Positions 35,238-44,957 of a stretch of 64,000 bases of DNA are shown in pieces. The DNA comes from Gammaproteobacteria bacterium (lineage in GTDB: Bacteria > Pseudomonadota > Gammaproteobacteria > UBA6429 > Thiohalophilaceae). Position numbers and translations under genes: made by a program. The DNA is taken from NCBI GenBank assembly GCA_016125505.1, contig WGLP01000001.1:1-64000 (forward strand). Reading direction: 5' to 3'. The notes under the pieces are model-generated. The model did not search any database, had not been told where the DNA came from, and saw only the letters and a list, made by a program, of their open reading frames with translations. Position 1 is the first letter of the stretch, and every line of letters begins with the position of its first letter.

Positions 35238-36055
35238 TGCGTCACGCCCTGCTTGTCTTGCTGTTTTTTATCTGCATGCCCTTGCACGCGGAAATGCAAC
35301 TCGAGACCATCCAGTTGCAGCATCGCACTGCTGACGAAGTGATCGGGATCTTGCAACCCATGGTGGCGAAAGGCGGCAGTCTTAGCGGTACTGGTTATAA
35401 GCTGTTTGTTAAGACCACGCCGGATAATCTCGAACAAATTCGCAAGATGATTGCCGATATTGATACTGCGCCGACGCAGTTACTGGTGTCGGTATCACTG
35501 GATCGCGCAGTCATGGAAGAAAACGCGGGCGTATCGGCACGCGTTCGTGTGGAAGGCCCGCATGCACAACGCGGCAATGAACCCGATGCGGCCAATCCAA
35601 AAATCAAATACGATGCGCGCATGTTTGAGCGTGCGCAAACAGAGCGGACACCGCAAGTGCAACAAGTGCGCGTCTCCGAAGGTTTGTGGGCCACGATTCA
35701 AACCGGGCAGGCTATTCCCATTGCGAGTCGCACCCAGAATCCCGACGGCACTGTCACCGAAACATATACCTATACGGCAGTAGCGAGTGGCTTTCAGGTA
35801 TTGCCTCGCGTCAGCGGTGACACGGTCACCCTCCATATACGTCCGCGGGCGCAATCACCAAACGCCGCTGGGGGTGGCGTCTATAACACGACAGAGGTGG
35901 AGACGACGGTCAGTGGGAAACTGGGGCACTGGATCCCGCTGGGTAGTGTCGATAACTCGCAACAGCGTAGCGGTTCCGGTATCGTTTACAGCACCCGTGA
36001 ACGCGGTGATGAAAGCAATCAAATCTATGTCAAGGTTGAGCGTATCGCACAATGA
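35234..36055 (+). CDS. Small secretin-domain protein
   Basis: The 273-residue exported protein has a signal peptide (LLVLLFFICMPLHA) and an N-terminal secretin N0/N1-like repeat (LQHRTADEVIGILQPMV, then TTPDNLEQIRKMIADID). Its C-terminal part resembles the start of a secretin domain (VSEGLWATIQTGQAIP and GFQVLPRVSGDTVTLHI). It is far shorter than pore-forming secretins and no type II, III or IV secretion genes are nearby. It may be a truncated secretin derivative with a periplasmic role. The next gene starts on its stop codon (ATGA). Confidence 0.7.
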   Translation: MMRHALLVLLFFICMPLHAEMQLETIQLQHRTADEVIGILQPMVAKGGSLSGTGYKLFVKTTPDNLEQIRKMIADIDTAPTQLLVSVSLDRAVMEENAGVSARVRVEGPHAQRGNEPDAANPKIKYDARMFERAQTERTPQVQQVRVSEGLWATIQTGQAIPIASRTQNPDGTVTETYTYTAVASGFQVLPRVSGDTVTLHIRPRAQSPNAAGGGVYNTTEVETTVSGKLGHWIPLGSVDNSQQRSGSGIVYSTRERGDESNQIYVKVERIAQ

Positions 36056-37896
36056 AGCCCGCCAATATCCTTTATTCCATTATCCCAAGCAATCCGGCTG
36101 CACATATCTTTACGGTGACCTGCACAATCCGGCAGCCTGACACCGAGGGACAGGTGCTCTGGCTGCCGGCGTGGATCCCTGGCAGTTATATGATCCGTGA
36201 TTTTGCGAAAAACATCGTGCACCTGCGGGCAAGCGATGGCAGCGGCGATATCAAGGTCACCAAGCTCGACAAGCAGACCTGGCGCTGTGCGCCATGCACA
36301 GGCCCCCTGACAGTAACGTACGATGTCTATGCGTATGATCTGTCGGTGCGCAGTGCACATCTGGATACCACCCACGCCTATTTCAACGGCAGCAGTGTCT
36401 TTGTCGCCGTGCAGGGTCAGGAAGAACAACCGGTTCAGGTTGAGATCATGCTGCCGACACAAGACTATGCGAGACAGTGGCGCGTCGCCACCACCCTGCC
36501 CCGCATCGATACGCCGTTGTTTGCCGCCGGCCGTTATACCGCGCAGAACTATGAGGAGTTGATCGATCACCCGGTGGAAATGACGGATTTTGCCGAAATT
36601 CAGTTTGACGTAGCAGGTACGCCGCATCACATCGTAGTCAGCGGTCGGCAACAGGCAGATCTGGAACGATTGGCAAAGGACGTGCAACAAATCTGTGAAT
36701 CCCAGGTGGCGGTGTTTGGTGAGTTACCCGCGATGGAACGCTATATCTTTTTATTATGGGTCGTGGGCGATGGCTATGGCGGGCTGGAACACCGCAATTC
36801 CTGCAGCCTGATCTGCAGTCGCAAGGACCTGCCAGTCAAAAATATGGTAAGTGCCAGTGACGGCTATATTACCCTGCTCGGCCTGTTCAGCCACGAATAC
36901 TTCCATACCTGGAACGTCAAACGCATCAAACCGGCAGAGTTTATTCCGTATGACCTGAAACAGGAGAGCCATACGCGACAACTATGGGCCTTCGAAGGTA
37001 TCACGTCCTACTATGATGACCTGGGCTTAATCCGCAGCGGCGTGATCGATGATAAAAAGTATTTCGAATTGCTGAGCAAGAATATCACCCGGGTGATGCG
37101 CGGCAGCGGTCGCCTGAAGCAAAATCTGCGCGAATCCAGTTTCGATGCCTGGACCAAGTTCTACAAGCAGGACGAAAACTCTCCCAACGCCATCGTCAGT
37201 TACTATGCCAAGGGTGCGATGTTTGCACTGGCGCTGGACCTCAAACTGCGCGAGCTGACTGATAATCATAAAAGTCTCGATGATGTCATGCGCCGGCTTT
37301 GGCGCGAATATGGGAAACCCGGCATCGGTATCGACGAGAATACAATCCAGGTACTGGCAGAAGAAGTCAGCGGCCAGCCGTTGGCTGATTTTTTCGTGCG
37401 TTACCTGGACACCACCGAGGATTTACCGCTTGTCGCATTATTCGCGCAAATGGGACTGGATTTAAAAGTGCGGATTGCGGAAACCAGTGACGATATGGGC
37501 GGCACCCCGCCAAAAACGGCGACTGCCCCGTTATTCAATCTTGGCGCAAAGTTCGTGGCCGACACGCAGGGCGCCAAGATCCTGGTTATTCTTGATGATG
37601 GAGATTTGCAGCGGGCCGGACTCGCTGCCAATGATGTCATCATTGCCATCAACCACCTCAAGGCGAACAAGGACAACCTCGCCACGCTGTTAGCGCCGTT
37701 TAGCGCCGGCGATAACGTTGAAGTTCACACCTTTCGTCGTGACGAACTGATGACTTTCCAGGTAACTCTGACCCACGCCGGCGCAGACGCCTGGTATCTG
37801 GAAAGCCTTAGCGATGTCAGCGCCGAATCAAAACGGCGGCACTGGTTACAGCCTGAATCTAAAGCGAATGACGGTGGGCTGAAAAAAACCGGTTAA
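36052..37896 (+). CDS. M61 family peptidase with PDZ domain
   Basis: The 614-residue protein has an N-terminal beta domain, the M61 zinc motif HEYFHTWNVKRIKP (about 281-294) with the downstream glutamate in WAFEGITSYY, and a C-terminal PDZ domain (about 500-580, GAKILVILDDGDLQRAGLAANDVIIAI). Family members are glycyl aminopeptidases. No signal peptide is visible. It is coupled to the secretin-like gene by ATGA and is convergent with the next gene, 2 bp away. Confidence 0.9.
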   Translation: MKPANILYSIIPSNPAAHIFTVTCTIRQPDTEGQVLWLPAWIPGSYMIRDFAKNIVHLRASDGSGDIKVTKLDKQTWRCAPCTGPLTVTYDVYAYDLSVRSAHLDTTHAYFNGSSVFVAVQGQEEQPVQVEIMLPTQDYARQWRVATTLPRIDTPLFAAGRYTAQNYEELIDHPVEMTDFAEIQFDVAGTPHHIVVSGRQQADLERLAKDVQQICESQVAVFGELPAMERYIFLLWVVGDGYGGLEHRNSCSLICSRKDLPVKNMVSASDGYITLLGLFSHEYFHTWNVKRIKPAEFIPYDLKQESHTRQLWAFEGITSYYDDLGLIRSGVIDDKKYFELLSKNITRVMRGSGRLKQNLRESSFDAWTKFYKQDENSPNAIVSYYAKGAMFALALDLKLRELTDNHKSLDDVMRRLWREYGKPGIGIDENTIQVLAEEVSGQPLADFFVRYLDTTEDLPLVALFAQMGLDLKVRIAETSDDMGGTPPKTATAPLFNLGAKFVADTQGAKILVILDDGDLQRAGLAANDVIIAINHLKANKDNLATLLAPFSAGDNVEVHTFRRDELMTFQVTLTHAGADAWYLESLSDVSAESKRRHWLQPESKANDGGLKKTG

Positions 37897-37898
37897 GC

Positions 37899-38450
37899 CT
37901 ATTCAGGCGCATCGTCAAGCACGTGCACGCTGGTGACGTCGATGCTGCTGAAATGATCCTTTAACCATCGATAGCACATACTTTCCGCCATACGGCCCGC
38001 CGCCTTTGTATCCACGATCTTTTGCAGCAATGTGGCGATTAGATTGACTTTGACGCTGGTGGCACTGAAATGATCGATCAGATTGGTTCTGGCGTTTTGC
38101 TGCCCCGGGCGGACCGTAGGCATGGTAAAGGCCAATGTCTTCAGCGATTCAATCTTGAGGTTTGAAAAGACCGGGCGCAGGCGCAACCGGATTTCGTTGC
38201 GAACCATGCTGGTGAGCACCCAGGCGATATTTTCCAAAGCATCGATCAATTCCGGTTCGATGCCGCCATGCTGTTGAAAAAAATCGACGGCCGGATAATA
38301 GCCGAGGGCGTGTTCACGTTCATAGGCCATCACCTGCTCGGCCAGATTTTCCGCGACAACATGCGGTGAGGCGGCAAGATGCCGTTCCAGCGCCGTTTCC
38401 GGCACGCGTACTTGTAAGGAAATAGCAACCCGCGTGAAGTTAAGTGACAT
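37899..38450 (-). CDS. Hypothetical protein downstream of DsrS-like gene
   Basis: About 183 residues, mostly helical, with no signal peptide and no motif I recognise. The ATG at 38450 (MSLNFTRVAISLQVRVPE) lies 4 bp after the stop of the preceding gene and is chosen over an upstream non-ATG start. Three cysteine-free helical segments and a tail SIDVTSVHVLDDAPE are seen. It is almost certainly co-transcribed with the DsrS-like gene. Confidence 0.6.
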   Translation of the reverse strand: MSLNFTRVAISLQVRVPETALERHLAASPHVVAENLAEQVMAYEREHALGYYPAVDFFQQHGGIEPELIDALENIAWVLTSMVRNEIRLRLRPVFSNLKIESLKTLAFTMPTVRPGQQNARTNLIDHFSATSVKVNLIATLLQKIVDTKAAGRMAESMCYRWLKDHFSSIDVTSVHVLDDAPE

Positions 38451-38454
38451 GAAC

Positions 38455-39588
38455 CTAACGCTTGCCCAATAACAAGCCAATGTGCTGCGAGATGGGTTTG
38501 GTCACCGGTTCGATCTTCCGGCGCATCACGCTGCCGACGGCATCGGTCGTGGCAAAAATCGGCGCGATGAGTTGTTCACCGACGCAGGCCAACACGAACA
38601 GGCTTTCCAGCAGCGGGACGGCAGCGGGTAATTGTGATTTGATGCTGTCGATGGCCTGCTTGTGACAGCAACTCTCGCTGATCGCGCAATACTGACTGGC
38701 CTCGCTGAGGATCTGATTAATGTCGCGGCGGCGTTCGTTATGAGGACGAATGTCGCGGAAATAGGCTTCGATGGCTTCAAACAAGGCGACAACGACATCC
38801 TGATTGGCGGGCTTGTTTAAGACGGTTTCGGTGGTCTTTAAAAAGCCCTGGCCCTGTTCGCCCAGAATACGCAACAGCATCCTGGCTAATACGTTATCCT
38901 GTTCGGCGAGTTGGCGTAATGCCGTCTCAAATTCCGTAAGCTCGCGACTGGTTACACTGGATTGCGGCAGATGATCCGGTGAGGCATGCAGAAATCCCAC
39001 GAGATAGGCATTCCGCCGTTGACCTTTACTCCACAGACTGTCACGTGTCTCGTCGTCGACCAGGCCGGGTTGCAACATCAGGCGCACGGACTCGACCATG
39101 TTTCGCGGTTCTTCTTCGAAAGGCAAAAACTCCAGCAAAAAGTCCGCGAGAATTTTCCCCATCTTGCCTTGTGCGACCTCCTTGCGTGCAAGCATGCGCC
39201 GGGCATTATCTGCGCTGGGCATCGCCCACCAGGCACGTCGTGCAATCTCGTCGGTGATACCTTCAGCCCCCACGACCGCGACCACCGCTTCCGGCTCGCC
39301 CAGCTTGAGCAGGCTTTCCAGATTGTTTGCACGTTGCTGGCCCATGCGCGTCCAGCGTTTCAGAAATACCGGATAGCCGCCGGGCGATCCGAGAATATGG
39401 CTGGAGATGGTTTCCTTAATCCGGCGAATGTACAACTCGTCCTTGCAATTGGGATTCAGCTGGATCTTGGCTTCACCGCGTTCGGTCAGGCCGTAAACGA
39501 TCATTTTGCCTTCATCGATGCGAATTGCCTGCAGCGCCTGGTTTAACAGCACGTTCAGGCGCAGACTGTCTTCTTGAGATAATTGCAT
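38455..39588 (-). CDS. Soluble protein resembling DsrS
   Basis: The 377-residue, helix-rich cytoplasmic protein starts MQLSQEDSLRLNVLLNQALQAIRIDEGKMIVYGLTERGEAKI. From memory this N-terminus, and the segment EAVVAVVGAEGITDEIARRAWWAMP, resemble proteins annotated as DsrS in sulfur-oxidising Gammaproteobacteria. DsrS closes the dsr operon in Allochromatium, but its function is unknown. No dsrAB is in this window. The name is tentative; the gene is otherwise an uncharacterised conserved protein. Confidence 0.5.
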   Translation of the reverse strand: MQLSQEDSLRLNVLLNQALQAIRIDEGKMIVYGLTERGEAKIQLNPNCKDELYIRRIKETISSHILGSPGGYPVFLKRWTRMGQQRANNLESLLKLGEPEAVVAVVGAEGITDEIARRAWWAMPSADNARRMLARKEVAQGKMGKILADFLLEFLPFEEEPRNMVESVRLMLQPGLVDDETRDSLWSKGQRRNAYLVGFLHASPDHLPQSSVTSRELTEFETALRQLAEQDNVLARMLLRILGEQGQGFLKTTETVLNKPANQDVVVALFEAIEAYFRDIRPHNERRRDINQILSEASQYCAISESCCHKQAIDSIKSQLPAAVPLLESLFVLACVGEQLIAPIFATTDAVGSVMRRKIEPVTKPISQHIGLLLGKR

Positions 39589-39664
39589 GACTGACTATAT
39601 AAAACAGGGATGCGACGGAGTCTACATCGCTTTCGGTATACTCCGCGCATCCTTATCGTAGTCT

Positions 39665-40639
39665 TTATTGCGGCAACATGCTGCCATCCAGATGCAACAT
39701 CGTCCCGAGCTTGGTCGCGGCGGAAGCGCCGATCCGATCGGCGATACGTTGCCAGTAATTCGGACGCGGTGTGTAGTTAACGATATTTTCGGCCTTGATA
39801 ACATCGCGTGCCACGGCACTACTGCTGGCCAGGCCATCGACTAAACCAAGTTTCAGACCTTCCTGGCCGGTCCAGATCAGACCGCTGAACAGATCCTTAT
39901 TATCCTTGAGACGGTTGCCACGACCCGCTTTCACGGCATCGATGAATTGTTTATGAATGTTATCCAGCATGGCGTGGACATGGGCAACTTCATCCTCTTT
40001 TTCCGGTGAAAACGGATCCAGAAACCCCTTGTGCGTACCGGCGGTATACAGGCGACGCTCCACACCGAGTTTCTTCAAGGTGTCGACAAAACCGAAACCG
40101 TTCATGATCACGCCGATGGAGCCGACCAGGCTGGCCTTGTCGGCATAGATCTCATCGGCGGCAGAAGCGATGTAATACCCGCCGGAGGCGCAGATATCCG
40201 TGATCACCGCATAGACCTTCATCTTCGGGTATTTGCCGCGCAGGCGTTTGATCTCGTCGTAAATATAACCGGCCTGTACCGGACTGCCGCCCGGGCTGTT
40301 AATGCGCAGGATGACGCCCACAGTATTTTTGTCTTCGAAGGCATCGCGCAGGCCGGTGATGATATTGTCCGCGCTGGCATCTTTACCCGCGCCGATCACG
40401 CCTTTGATATCGACCAAGGATGTGTGTTTGCCGGATTCAAAGCTGGCGCGTTCGTCAGTACCGGACGCCAGCATCACGATCAACACCAGAAACAGGTAAA
40501 ACGCAAACAGGGATTTAAAAAATATACCCCAGCGGCGTGCACGCCGTTGTTCTGTCAGGGAGGCAAATGCCAGCTTGGTCAGTACATCCTGCTGAAACTT
40601 TTCATTGTCTTGCGGATTGGGTGCTTGTGGGTCGCTCAT
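39665..40639 (-). CDS. sppA: Signal peptide peptidase SppA, 36K type
   Basis: The 324-residue S49 peptidase has one N-terminal transmembrane helix (about 38-62), the segment INSPGGSPVQAGYIYDEIKRL and the catalytic-serine region DICASGGYYIASAADEIYA, followed by SLVGSIGVI. It degrades remnant signal peptides in the membrane. It follows the HAD phosphatase by 2 bp in the rluC-HAD-sppA minus-strand operon, the usual gammaproteobacterial order. Confidence 0.93.
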   Translation of the reverse strand: MSDPQAPNPQDNEKFQQDVLTKLAFASLTEQRRARRWGIFFKSLFAFYLFLVLIVMLASGTDERASFESGKHTSLVDIKGVIGAGKDASADNIITGLRDAFEDKNTVGVILRINSPGGSPVQAGYIYDEIKRLRGKYPKMKVYAVITDICASGGYYIASAADEIYADKASLVGSIGVIMNGFGFVDTLKKLGVERRLYTAGTHKGFLDPFSPEKEDEVAHVHAMLDNIHKQFIDAVKAGRGNRLKDNKDLFSGLIWTGQEGLKLGLVDGLASSSAVARDVIKAENIVNYTPRPNYWQRIADRIGASAATKLGTMLHLDGSMLPQ

Positions 40640-40641
40640 GA

Positions 40642-41322
40642 TTATTTGATTCCTTGTGCTTTGCGAGAATTATTGTCGATCAGCCAACTGTGCATGGCGG
40701 TGACATCGTCGACGCAGGCCAGCGGATTGCAGGCCAGCAGCCGTTGTTTTTCATGGACACCGTAACTGACCGCCAGGGCGGCAGTACCAGCATTGTTGGC
40801 CATTTGCATATCGAACTCGGTGTCTCCTATCATGATCGTCTGCTGTGGTGTCATCCCAAGACGCTCCATGATCTCTTCCAGCATTTGCGGGTGGGGTTTG
40901 GAGCGCGTCTCATCGGCGCAACGCGTGTAATCGAAATAGGCATGCAGGCCGGTTTCATCCAGCGCCTTGTCGAGACCGACCCGGCCCTTGCCGGTCGCAA
41001 TCGCGATAAAATGGCCGCGGTCACGAAGTTCAGACAACAAGGCTTCCACCCCCTCGAATAATTCCGAGGGCGTTGCGTCCTCAAACAAAAAGTGATGACG
41101 ATAGCGTTCCACCAGTTTTGCATACATGGCGTGGTCGTCGTCAGGGTATAAGGTAGACAATGCCTCGTGCAGGCCCAATCCGATGACATTCCTCATCTCG
41201 TCCTGGCTGCGTGCAGGAAGTTGCAGATCCCGGATAGCGGCGCGCATGCAATTGACAATACGCGCCTCGGAGTCGATCAAAGTGCCGTCCCAATCGAAGA
41301 CGATCAGTTCATAGTCGTTCAT
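40642..41322 (-). CDS. HAD-family phosphatase, phosphoglycolate phosphatase-like
   Basis: The 226-residue protein has HAD motif I DWDGTLIDSE (about 9-18), motif II IATGKGR, and the motif III/IV region KPHPQMLEEI ... MIGDTEFDMQMA. It is the HAD gene conserved next to rluC. The substrate is not fixed by sequence; phosphoglycolate or nucleotides are possible. Its start overlaps the rluC stop by 4 nt. Confidence 0.88.
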   Translation of the reverse strand: MNDYELIVFDWDGTLIDSEARIVNCMRAAIRDLQLPARSQDEMRNVIGLGLHEALSTLYPDDDHAMYAKLVERYRHHFLFEDATPSELFEGVEALLSELRDRGHFIAIATGKGRVGLDKALDETGLHAYFDYTRCADETRSKPHPQMLEEIMERLGMTPQQTIMIGDTEFDMQMANNAGTAALAVSYGVHEKQRLLACNPLACVDDVTAMHSWLIDNNSRKAQGIK

Positions 41323-42281
41323 TCTGTTTGCAAGCCGAGTTTGTCGAGTAGTTGAGTGAGTTCTTTATCTAAAGGTGCATTGACTGCGATGTCTTTATGG
41401 GGTTCCATGAGGGTGAAGGCAAGGCTGCGTGCGTGCAGGAACAGACGCGTGAGACCCGCCGCCTGCATTTGACGATTGAACTCCTTATCGCCGTATTTGT
41501 CGTCCCCAGCGATGGGGTGGTCCAGGTGCGCGGCATGGACCCGGATCTGGTGCGTCCGCCCGGTTTCGATGTGGATCTCCATTAAAGAGGCCTGTTTCCC
41601 GACTGCCAGCGGGATAAAGGTGCTGACGGCAACCTTCCCCTCTTCGTCCACATTGACCATGCGTTCACCCGAGCGCAGCACATTTTTCTGCAGGGCCAAT
41701 TCGACACGTTGTCTGCCGTGCGACCAGGGCCCTTTGACTAGCGCGAGATAGCGTTTCTCGACCTGCCCCTCGCGCAGCAGTTCGTGCAGTTGGCGCAGGG
41801 CACTGCGTTTTTTCGCCAGGACCAGGCAACCGGAGGTCTCGCGGTCCAGCCGATGGACCAATTCCAGATAATGCAGGTCCTGTCGCCAATGGCGCATGGT
41901 CTCGATGATGCCGTGGCTGACCCCGCTTCCGCCGTGAACCGCCATGCCGGCGGGCTTGTTCACGATGATAAGCCGCTCGTCTTCGTACAGAATCCGGTCA
42001 CTGAGGACATCGACGCTGCGGTTTGAGGGGGGGCGTTTCTCGTCCAGGCTTCGGCGGATAGGCGGAATCCGGATTTCATCGCCGGCCTGGACCCGATAAT
42101 CGGGCTTGATCCGGCCTTTATTTACCCGAACCTCCCCCTTACGCAAAATGCGATAGATCAGGGTCTTGGGGACCCCTTTAAGGTGCCGGAGCAGAAAATT
42201 GTCGATACGTTGGCCGCCCTGATCAGGCGCCACCGTCACAAATTCCACCCGGCTGGTGACTTGTTCGGTTGGCAGGTTCAC
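41319..42281 (-). CDS. rluC: 23S rRNA pseudouridine synthase RluC
   Basis: The 320-residue enzyme makes pseudouridine at 23S positions 955, 2504 and 2580 in E. coli. It has an N-terminal S4 RNA-binding domain (about 20-70) and the catalytic HRLDRETSGCLVLAK (about 143-157). It is divergent from rne across a 370-bp region, exactly as in E. coli. Confidence 0.95.
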   Translation of the reverse strand: MNLPTEQVTSRVEFVTVAPDQGGQRIDNFLLRHLKGVPKTLIYRILRKGEVRVNKGRIKPDYRVQAGDEIRIPPIRRSLDEKRPPSNRSVDVLSDRILYEDERLIIVNKPAGMAVHGGSGVSHGIIETMRHWRQDLHYLELVHRLDRETSGCLVLAKKRSALRQLHELLREGQVEKRYLALVKGPWSHGRQRVELALQKNVLRSGERMVNVDEEGKVAVSTFIPLAVGKQASLMEIHIETGRTHQIRVHAAHLDHPIAGDDKYGDKEFNRQMQAAGLTRLFLHARSLAFTLMEPHKDIAVNAPLDKELTQLLDKLGLQTE

Positions 42282-42311
42282 GGACGCGATTTTACCCGCC
42301 TTTGTTTAAGA

Positions 42312-42651
42312 TTGCTGTAACAGGGTTTGGCTGTTATAGTTGTTTGATTGCTAGACAAAATCTGGCAGATCCCGTACAGGGGTCAAATCTCTGTTTTTAG
42401 CCCAGCTGCGTAGTTGCAGGTGGGTATTCGAAAGCAAGGCGTGTCCCGCGCACCGAGAATAAGAATTCGATTCGCGAAGACACAGATGGAACAACCGCGC
42501 TCCCATGGTCCTCCACCCTCAGGACATGGCGGGCAGACCTGATAAGACACGGCGGTCTTTCTCACTCTTACCCCGTGCTGGCAGTGTGGTCTGGCGAGCC
42601 CTTGGGTTGCAAGTCAACCGTGGTCGAGCGCCGTACATAAAGGTTTTTATA
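42312..42651 (+). promoter_or_regulatory. rne promoter and long 5' leader
   Basis: The 370-bp gap upstream of rne has no supported gene. A candidate promoter has -35 TTGCTG (42312-42317) and -10 TATAGT (42335-42340), spaced 17 bp, so transcription would start near 42347 and give a leader of about 305 nt. E. coli rne has a structured leader of about 360 nt through which RNase E limits its own message; a similar function is likely here, but conservation of the specific stem-loops cannot be judged by eye. Confidence 0.5.
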
Positions 42652-44895
42652 ATGAAGCGTATGCTGTTTAACGCAACTCAGCCAGAAGAGTTGCGTGTCG
42701 CGTTGGTTGATGGCCAGCGACTTTATGATCTGGATATTGAATCCGTTCACCGGGAACAAAAAAAGGCCAATATTTACAAAGGCCGCATCACCCGCATCGA
42801 ACCCTCCCTCGAAGCCGCCTTCATTGATTATGGTGCGGAGCGTCATGGCTTTTTGCCGCTGAAGGAAATCTCGCGCAATTACTTCGATCCCAATGCCGAC
42901 ACCCAGGGTAAGACCAACATCAAGGAAGTCCTGAAAGAAGGCCAGGAATTAGTTGTGCAGGTCGTCAAGGAAGAGCGCGGTAACAAAGGCGCTGCCCTGA
43001 CCACGTTTATCTCCCTGGCCGGTCGTTATCTGGTACTGATGCCAAATAACCCACGTGCTGGCGGGGTTTCGCGCCGTATTGAAGGTGATGATCGTTCAGA
43101 GGCGCGGGATAACCTGAGTAATCTGAACATCCCGGAAGATATGGGCCTGATTCTGCGGACCGCCGGTGTCGGCAAGAGTACCGAGGAATTGCAGTGGGAC
43201 CTGGATTATCTGGTAAACCTCTGGAAGGCCATTGAAGAGGCCTCTGCGCAGCGTGAAGCCCCCTTCCTGATCTACCAGGAAAGCAGTCTGGTGGTGCGTG
43301 CGATCCGGGACTATTTCCGTACCGATATCAATGAAATCATCATTGACGAGCAATCCGTATTTGACCAGGCCAAGGAATTCATGCGCCAGGTCATGCCACA
43401 CAACCTGAACCGGGTGAAGCTGTACAGTGACTCTGTCCCGCTGTTTACCCGGTATCAAATCGAGTCCCAGATAGAATCCGCCTTCCAGCGCGAGGTTCGG
43501 CTGCCGTCCGGTGGCGCCTTGGTGATTGACCATACCGAAGCCCTGGTCTCTATTGATATCAACTCTTCGCGTGCCACCAAGGGTGGCGATATCGAGGAGA
43601 CGGCGTTGATGACTAACCTGGAGGCAGCCGATGAGGTCGCCCGCCAGATGCGTCTGCGCGATATCGGCGGCCTGATCGTTATCGATTTCATCGATATGAC
43701 CCCTTCCCGCAACCAGCGCGAAGTGGAAAACCGCCTGCGCGAAGCCCTGAAACTGGACCGCGCCCGGGTACAGGTGGGTCGAATTTCCCGTTTCGGCCTG
43801 CTGGAAATGTCACGCCAGCGTCTGCGTCCGTCATTGGGCGAATCCAGCCAGATCGTCTGCCCGCGTTGTAACGGTCAGGGCAGTATTCGAGGCATCGAAT
43901 CGCTGGCTCTGTCTGTCCTGCGCATGGTCGAAGAAGAGGCCATGAAAGACAATACCGCCCGTGTGGTCGCGCAGCTGCCGATTGATGTCGCAACGTACCT
44001 GCTGAACGAAAAGCGCACCGTGCTGGAGGAGATTGAAAAGCGGCATACGACCGAAGTCGTACTGGTGCCGAACCTTCACCTGGAAACACCGCACTATGAC
44101 ATTACCCGGATTCGCACCAGCGATCTGACCCCGGAGATGAAAGGCAAGCAGAGCTTTGAACTGATGGCAGAACCGGTAACCGAAATCGCCGGCGGCGCCA
44201 CGGCGCAACCCACGAAAACCGTGGAAGAGCCCGCCATCAAGACCGTGATGCCTGAAGCGCCCGTTCCCCCACCCCAACCCGTTGCACAAATCGGTATCTT
44301 TGTCCGTTTGTGGCGAGCACTCTTCGGTACGGGTGAGACCAAGCCGCGCAAACCCGCGCCTGCAGCACGGAAAACCGGCAAACAATTTTCACCGCAACAA
44401 CGTGGCCGCAAGCCGCAGTCGCAACAGAACCAGCAACGCCGTCGGCCACCGCAGTCATCGGCACCGAAGCGTGAGAATCAAGAACCGCAGCAGGCAGCAA
44501 AGCAACCGCAGGAAACAGCAGCGGCCACTGGCACACCACAACAATCCAGTGGTAGCAGTGCCGGGCAAAGTAACCGTCGAGGCCGTCGTGGTGGACGCCG
44601 TCGCCGTACTGATAACAGCCAGCGTCAGCAACAAGGTAGCGGTGAGCGCGCGGAGTCACAGCGCGGTAACAATGGACAAGGCGGTAATGCGGCGGAGAAT
44701 CCACGTTCATCGGCCCCGCAACAGTCGTCTGTGGCCTCTACCCCGCCACAACCGACTGAACAGCGCGCAAGTCGGGAAACGAACACACCACCTGCCCCTG
44801 TCTTTGATGCACCTCGTCCTGCTGCACCCAGTGCGGAACCGGTGAGACAGGAGCCACAAATAAATCGTCCGACCGGTTCTGACGATAAGGCCTGA
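42652..44895 (+). CDS. rne: Ribonuclease E
   Basis: The 747-residue endonuclease organises the RNA degradosome. It starts [22 protein letters not shown], has an S1 domain (about 35-120), the 5'-sensor and DNase-I-like catalytic region with [13 protein letters not shown] and VIDFIDM, and the zinc-link CPRCNGQG (about 404). The C-terminal third is low-complexity, rich in Gln, Arg and Pro, with the arginine patch [12 protein letters not shown]. The open frame runs upstream to 42505, but the family starts at 42652. Confidence 0.97.
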   Translation: MKRMLFNATQPEELRVALVDGQRLYDLDIESVHREQKKANIYKGRITRIEPSLEAAFIDYGAERHGFLPLKEISRNYFDPNADTQGKTNIKEVLKEGQELVVQVVKEERGNKGAALTTFISLAGRYLVLMPNNPRAGGVSRRIEGDDRSEARDNLSNLNIPEDMGLILRTAGVGKSTEELQWDLDYLVNLWKAIEEASAQREAPFLIYQESSLVVRAIRDYFRTDINEIIIDEQSVFDQAKEFMRQVMPHNLNRVKLYSDSVPLFTRYQIESQIESAFQREVRLPSGGALVIDHTEALVSIDINSSRATKGGDIEETALMTNLEAADEVARQMRLRDIGGLIVIDFIDMTPSRNQREVENRLREALKLDRARVQVGRISRFGLLEMSRQRLRPSLGESSQIVCPRCNGQGSIRGIESLALSVLRMVEEEAMKDNTARVVAQLPIDVATYLLNEKRTVLEEIEKRHTTEVVLVPNLHLETPHYDITRIRTSDLTPEMKGKQSFELMAEPVTEIAGGATAQPTKTVEEPAIKTVMPEAPVPPPQPVAQIGIFVRLWRALFGTGETKPRKPAPAARKTGKQFSPQQRGRKPQSQQNQQRRRPPQSSAPKRENQEPQQAAKQPQETAAATGTPQQSSGSSAGQSNRRGRRGGRRRRTDNSQRQQQGSGERAESQRGNNGQGGNAAENPRSSAPQQSSVASTPPQPTEQRASRETNTPPAPVFDAPRPAAPSAEPVRQEPQINRPTGSDDKA

Positions 44896-44918
44896 GGTAA
44901 AGATTCCCAAACATGAAC

Positions 44919-44957
44919 CGATAACAGGAAGGTATGAAGATACCTCTCCTGTTATCG
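44919..44957 (+). promoter_or_regulatory. Hairpin covering the ribosome site of the FliL-like gene
   Basis: CGATAACAGGA pairs with TCCTGTTATCG, and inside it AGGTAT pairs with ATACCT around a GAAG loop, with one bulged C. The AGGAAGG ribosome site and the AT of the start codon at 44934 are both inside the stem. It could hold translation off until opened, or act as a processing or termination hairpin for rne. Confidence 0.65.
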
